A stretch of DNA of 64,000 nucleotides, taken from Sphaerolaimus hirsutus. Lineage: Eukaryota > Nematoda > Chromadorea > Monhysterida > Sphaerolaimidae. Both the position numbers and the translations under genes were made by a program. How positions within the stretch are numbered: the first letter of the stretch is position 1; every line of letters begins with the position of its first letter. Shown in pieces: positions 60,501 through 64,000 of the stretch. A model generated the notes under the pieces. It searched no databases. It was not told the origin of the DNA and saw only the letters and a program-made list of their open reading frames with translations. The stretch lies in assembly GCA_964036195.1 (NCBI GenBank), contig OZ038453.1, forward strand, positions 28,090,997 through 28,154,996. Reading direction: 5' to 3'.

Positions 60501-62663
60501 TTGTGTGAATATTGTTTTGGTGATTCATGTAGTATTAATATAGGGCAATTTTTTGATATAACAACATGTTTAAATGATGCCTTAATGATAGATGAAAAAA
60601 TTATTTTGCATCAAACCAAAATTTATTTTTTATTGAACACAACAAATGTATATCATACTGCAAACAGTACCAGCAAAAAGATAAGAAAATTTGGAACACA
60701 GTGATCACTGAACAAAAAGAAATGCATACAGGAAACAAAATATATGATTTTTAGAAAATTCTATGTATAAATATTTCAAAGTTATGTTTTTACTGCAATT
60801 TAAATTATGTAATACATGTCATTTGATAGAGGAAAAATATTCAAACATATATTTTTTAATTGTTGAGAATGGAAACATATTTGACTTTCAAAAATGATTT
60901 TTGAAAATAAGTGAAAAATTGCTGAGTTGAGCATGAATTCATGAATTTGACAAATACAATCATAATGATATGTCAATTGAGCAATTTGGACATTTTATCC
61001 ATGACAGTCTGCATTTACCAGTCTTTATCCACTTTTTCACCTTTTCCCTCACTACTCCAGCATCAAATTACATTTTTAGTAGGTTTTGTGATAAAATTTT
61101 TTTTGAAGTTGACAAGATTAAAAATTCATGGTTGTCAAGTGAGCGTGCGCGTACGATCAGTACAAAAACCTGATGTCAACTCAAGCAAAAAATTTGGACA
61201 AAAATGTTTTTCTAAACTTTATTATAATTTTTCATGTAAAAAGTTCTTCTATGAAAGATGGAGGAAATTTTTCTCTATCAGAGTCTCAAATTTCATACAT
61301 TTTCAATAAAAAATGAATTAATAAAGGTACTTTTAGAAAGTCGGGGAGTGCAGTGTCAACTAGCAAAAAAACATACTTTTTCATACTTTTTTGCACTATT
61401 TTGGGCAGTTGACAATAAAGAGCGACTACTTGTGTCAATTGAATTTCTGTAAAAGGCAAATGTCAACTAAAAACGTACACTTGCATGCACTACATACACA
61501 TTTTTCACTAGTTGACATTTTCACTATAAAAATCAGTTATTTGAGTGCAGCAAAAATGTCAACTAAAGTTGATTTTTGCCTAATAAAATCACCCAATTGA
61601 CAAAGGTAATCATCAAGAAATGTCAACTGAATGATAAACGTACACTTTTTAGTGCACGCGTGTCATTTTAGTTGACTTGTCACTTTCTCAAAATCGTCAA
61701 CTGTCCAAATTTTTCAGTTGACACAAAAAAAGTGCGCACGTTTTCAACTAAATAGGTTCTGGGGTCAACTCAAAAGAAAACAGTTGACTCTGAGTTGACT
61801 CAATCGACTTCTAAAAAGTAGCGTCAACCACCGTGTGGAGTGCCATAGGGCCCCCACACGCTAGTTGACATCGACACCAAATGTCAACTGGTGCCGATTC
61901 CGATTCAAAGCTTGCTGACGAGTGAACGAACATAACGTTCAAACGCAATCTTTGAATTAGGATCGGCGCCAGTTGACATTTGGTGTCGATGTCAACTAGC
62001 GTGTGTGGGCCCATAAATAGATAGCTGAGCGATTTGGGGGGGGGGGGGTCTTTGGGGGTAGTAGCCAAAATTTTGGCCTCTGGATAGATAGATAGCTGAG
62101 CGGCCTCCGGGATAGATATATAGCTGGCCCATTTGGGGGGGGGCAGCCCCCCCCCCCCAGCCGCCCCCCTAGGAGACCCCTGGCGCCAATAATCTTGGTG
62201 CTTTTGAGGAAGTGCGCTGCGCCTATATAAGTAGCGCCATGCGTCAAAAAAGCCGCGGCGCTTTCAAAAATTTTGCCAGTGCGTGGCCCTTTGATTTTGA
62301 TATTATATGCGTATTTGTGGCGCCGTTGCCTCTGGCGCTTCCATGTGTTGGCGCCTGGCGCTATTTTTTAATGGCGCCCTTTTTTGCTTCGCACCACTTT
62401 TCCATTACTAAAATATAGGTATAATTTGGGGACCCCCCATGGAGACCCCCTACAATTCACTCACAAAATTACCTTATCGTTTTTTTACACAGGAAAGTCG
62501 TCCCGAGTAAACGAGGGTCACTTGAGCGGCGACAAAACCATGCGAACAAATTTCGAATTCTACGGGCTCCAGGGGAATTTGTGCAGCGTGCTTCTTGCTG
62601 ACGCGTCGCTCATGCGGGAAGTTTTCAGAACGGGCGTCACTTTTGACGCCATTATTTGTGATC
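54500..62663 (+). CDS. TRMT11: TRMT11, tRNA guanosine(10) N2-methyltransferase catalytic subunit (first eight exons)
   Basis: Exons are 54500-54556, 56767-56877, 57482-57664, 58057-58149, 58526-58678, 59277-59409, 59655-59735 and 62493-62663. All phases agree, giving 327 residues. Family marks in order: YLVVFSQRHPEF at the N-terminus, VLVKYCLHIWSEADSSDGLH (THUMP-like region), DYLPIEDGRVNLQNP, IFFGQVVAIG, RPYIGNTTMDPLLAL, motif I DPFAGTG (239-245), GAAHFGAICVGADISYN and FDAIICD. TRMT11 with TRMT112 makes m2G at position 10 of cytosolic tRNAs. The exon ends exactly before the catalytic [D/N]PPYG. The rest, about 140-170 residues, lies beyond the window. Exon 7 seems to use a GC donor. Confidence 0.9.
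54848..56380. repeat. TACCGTATT MITEs with a nested AAAACGTTTT hAT-like element, in TRMT11 intron 1
   Basis: The left MITE end (TACCGTATTACCTCGAAAT) and two right ends (TAATACGGTA at 56326-56333 and 56373-56380) indicate at least two copies. The element 55204-55912 has landed in the group and duplicated GTATCACC. Confidence 0.7.
55204..55912. mobile_element. hAT-like element with AAAACGTTTT core
   Basis: The termini are TAGGGTTGG and CCAACCCTA, flanked by GTATCACC on both sides (55196-55203, 55913-55920). AAAAAACGTTTTTT tracts lie at both ends, with a unique middle carrying GCGCGCAAGCGCGC. Confidence 0.88.
56767..57664 (+). CDS. TRMT11: TRMT11 exons 2 and 3
   Basis: Exon 2 (56767-56877) encodes EAKTKLNDVFSEDQF and ends SAVQ. 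Exon 3 (57482-57664) encodes the region ending in VLVKYCLHIWSE. In human TRMT11 the equivalent is a basic segment followed by the VCAKSIFELWG motif. The intron between them holds a CCAGACCCTGTAAA-like fold-back (57050-57215) and a 110-bp TACCGTATT MITE (57322-57431). Confidence 0.7.
58057..58149 (+). CDS. TRMT11: TRMT11 exon 4
   Basis: The exon is 93 bp, in phase, from CATTTTCAG to AAT|GTGAGT. It encodes NTFCVRVRSIGKKVDSEHAM then RRIN, equivalent to the human KIKIHTFNKTLTQEEKIKRI segment of the THUMP-related domain. Confidence 0.8.
58526..58678 (+). CDS. TRMT11: TRMT11 exon 5
   Basis: The exon encodes ELDYLPIEDGRVNLQNPTYE, then PSPDKIFFGQVVAIGMGHE, matching human FLPFEGKVNLKKP and IYFGRWIADGQRE. 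It has a consensus CACAG acceptor and GTGAGT donor. Confidence 0.88.
59277..59409 (+). CDS. TRMT11: TRMT11 exon 6 with SAM-binding motif I
   Basis: The exon encodes RPYIGNTTMDPLLALVQASL, then NSLVLDPFAGT. DPFAGTG (glycine completed by exon 7) is the S-adenosylmethionine-binding loop, DPFVGTG in human. Donor G|GTATTT. Confidence 0.92.
59655..59735 (+). CDS. TRMT11: TRMT11 exon 7, with a GC splice donor
   Basis: The exon encodes GILLGAAHFGAICVGADISY then NVAYGI, matching human GGLLIACAHFGAYVYGTDIDY. Continuity with GKSSR in exon 8 (human GLGKATRKN) requires the boundary ATTG|GCTAGTT, so the intron begins with GC. No GT donor in phase is present nearby. Confidence 0.9.
59863..62182. mobile_element. 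2.3 kb hAT-like element in TRMT11 intron 7
   Basis: CAGGGGTCTCC and GGAGACCCCTG bound the element. GCGCCAAT flanks it on both sides (59855-59862, 62183-62190). It has split a GCGCC-family element (about 59800-62412). Inside are CTCCGGAGGGATAGATAGCT words at both ends, a long TTGACA-rich middle and a nested fold-back at 61850-62013. No transposase frame was found. Confidence 0.85.
62493..62663 (+). CDS. TRMT11: TRMT11 exon 8, up to the catalytic motif
   Basis: The exon encodes KSSRVNEGHLSGDKTMRTNF then SVLLADASLMREVF and TFDAIICD. It matches human RANLRQYGL, DVLVSDASKPSWR and FDAIITD. The donor C|GTGAGT splits the first proline codon of the PPYG motif. Confidence 0.9.
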
Positions 62664-64000
62664 GTGAGTTGGGGGGGGGGGGTCTGTGGACATTTTTAGG
62701 GGTCAATTTCTCTGGAACTATGTGCCTCTGGACATATGACATCATATTTGACATTTGAAAAGTCGTTGTGAAATTTACATGGAAAATGTCAGATACATTA
62801 GATTTTTATATTCACATTTTCTCGAGGATTTTTCGGGATTATAGATTTTCAGGAAATATAAAAAAGACAATTTAAATAAATTTATCTTGCTTTCTAAATG
62901 AATACTATATTTTTGGGAGATTTTCTCAATCATATTTTCCCAATTGAATCACTTCTTCAATGCTTATCACATGCGCCAATCATGTTCTAATCTTATTCAC
63001 TAACATACTCTTTAAAGCATCCAGCGAAATCAGTATACCGTATTTCCTCGAAATAACCCCCCCCCCCCTCGTTTGACCCCCCCCCCTCTCGAGACCACTA
63101 TGAAACAATCACCCCTCTCGAAATACCTCCCCCCCCCAAATTGAGTGTAAAGAGAACGTGTATGACAAAAATTGCAGTTTGTTTTCTGCGTAGTGCAGAA
63201 CACATGTGAAACAATGTCGGAATCATGTTGGAACAGTGTTTATACCATCTACGTACTACTATTAGTCTACAGGAGTCTTTACATGTCAGTTATTGATGCA
63301 TTTTTCTACCCCAGCGCACATCACAAACAACGATTTTGTACCAGGATTTCAAAAAAGTTCTTGCGAAATAATAACCCCCCCCCCTCGAAATACCCCCCCT
63401 CGTTAACCCCCCCCCCCTCTCGGGAGCACTATGAAACAATCACCCCCCGGGGGGGGGGGGTATTTCGATTAAATACGGTATCATGTTCTGCTAAATATGT
63501 TCAGCGTTCTCATAACTATTCCCACGCGTAACTTTTTGACGGTTGATAACATGCACTATTATTCCACCTAAAATTTTTAAACAATTCACTCTCGAAAATT
63601 GTTACTGGGGAGAATGTAGTGCACTCTATGCTGAACAGAACATAAATGAAACAAAAAATTTTAAGAAGTGGGCGGAGTTTGTGCTCTACCTGATTCATGA
63701 AATGTTAAATTCTAGTGTGTACATTTATTGGTTATCACAGTGTTTGTTTTCATTTCCCCATCTTTGCTGATGTTTTAAAGTGTCATATTGCACACTTGAC
63801 ATTTGTTAAACATTCATTTTTTATCAACTGTGTTACAAATCTGTACATATTTACAAATAACACAACAATACCAGTGTTTTATCATGTTCATAATATCATT
63901 TTAAGATACACAGCACTTTCAACATAACAAATTTAAGACACAACTTAATACTTTCCTCTTTATTTTTCAAAATGCTCTGTAGATGGAAAAAATGGTAAAC
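62664..64000. other. TRMT11 intron 8, no further exon seen
   Basis: A search by eye for an acceptor followed by a PPYG-type start found nothing. The stretch contains one TACCGTATT MITE (63036-63480) and otherwise AT-rich unique sequence. Confidence 0.5.

Overview
This is a gene-poor, repeat-dense stretch of a metazoan nuclear genome. The genes have many short exons with GT-AG introns. They belong to animal families: a TGF-beta-type ligand, an LC8-type dynein light chain, an AMMECR1 homologue and the tRNA methyltransferase TRMT11, plus fragments resembling ShKT and thrombospondin repeats. The AT-rich background, homopolymeric G/C runs and swarms of small inverted-repeat elements suggest a marine invertebrate, perhaps an early-branching animal such as a sponge. 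I cannot name the species. Most coding exons are short islands that I joined by splice-site and phase agreement plus family motifs. No transcript was available, so every gene model is inferred.

Layout. At 1-1149 (+) there are remnants of a secreted protein: a splice donor at position 7, a TSR-like exon and an ShKT-domain exon. At 1175-9091 (+) lies a TGF-beta superfamily ligand with a classic prodomain and a divergent cystine-knot domain. At 9627-12271 (+) lies an LC8-type dynein light chain whose exon 3 is interrupted by a 0.3 kb repeat. At 15363-15883 (+) there are four small phase-compatible exons of an unrecognised protein. From 15.9 to 25.4 kb I found only repeats. At 52287-25414 (-) lies an AMMECR1 homologue of 14 coding exons and 598 residues, 27 kb long, with a 15 kb intron packed with repeats and minisatellites. 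At 54500-62663 (+) lie the first eight exons of TRMT11, head to head with AMMECR1 across about 1.3 kb. Its catalytic NPPY-type motif and C-terminus lie beyond the window.

The repeats dominate. Several families of non-autonomous elements leave perfect 8-bp target duplications, as hAT elements do, and share short termini (TAGGGTT or CAGGG). Their cores are degenerate short-period sequences such as CCCGAT, GAACCGA, TATCGA, AAAATCGATTT and AAAACGTTTT. Other families include TACCGTATT-ended elements with TA at the ends, GGGGGCAGTCCC palindromes, GCGCCATGGCGC elements and large fold-backs. Many are nested, so the order of insertion can be read directly.

The genes do not form a functional cluster. 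TRMT11 and AMMECR1 probably share a divergent promoter region. Two introns, one in each of those genes, appear to use a GC donor with the same GCTAGTT sequence.
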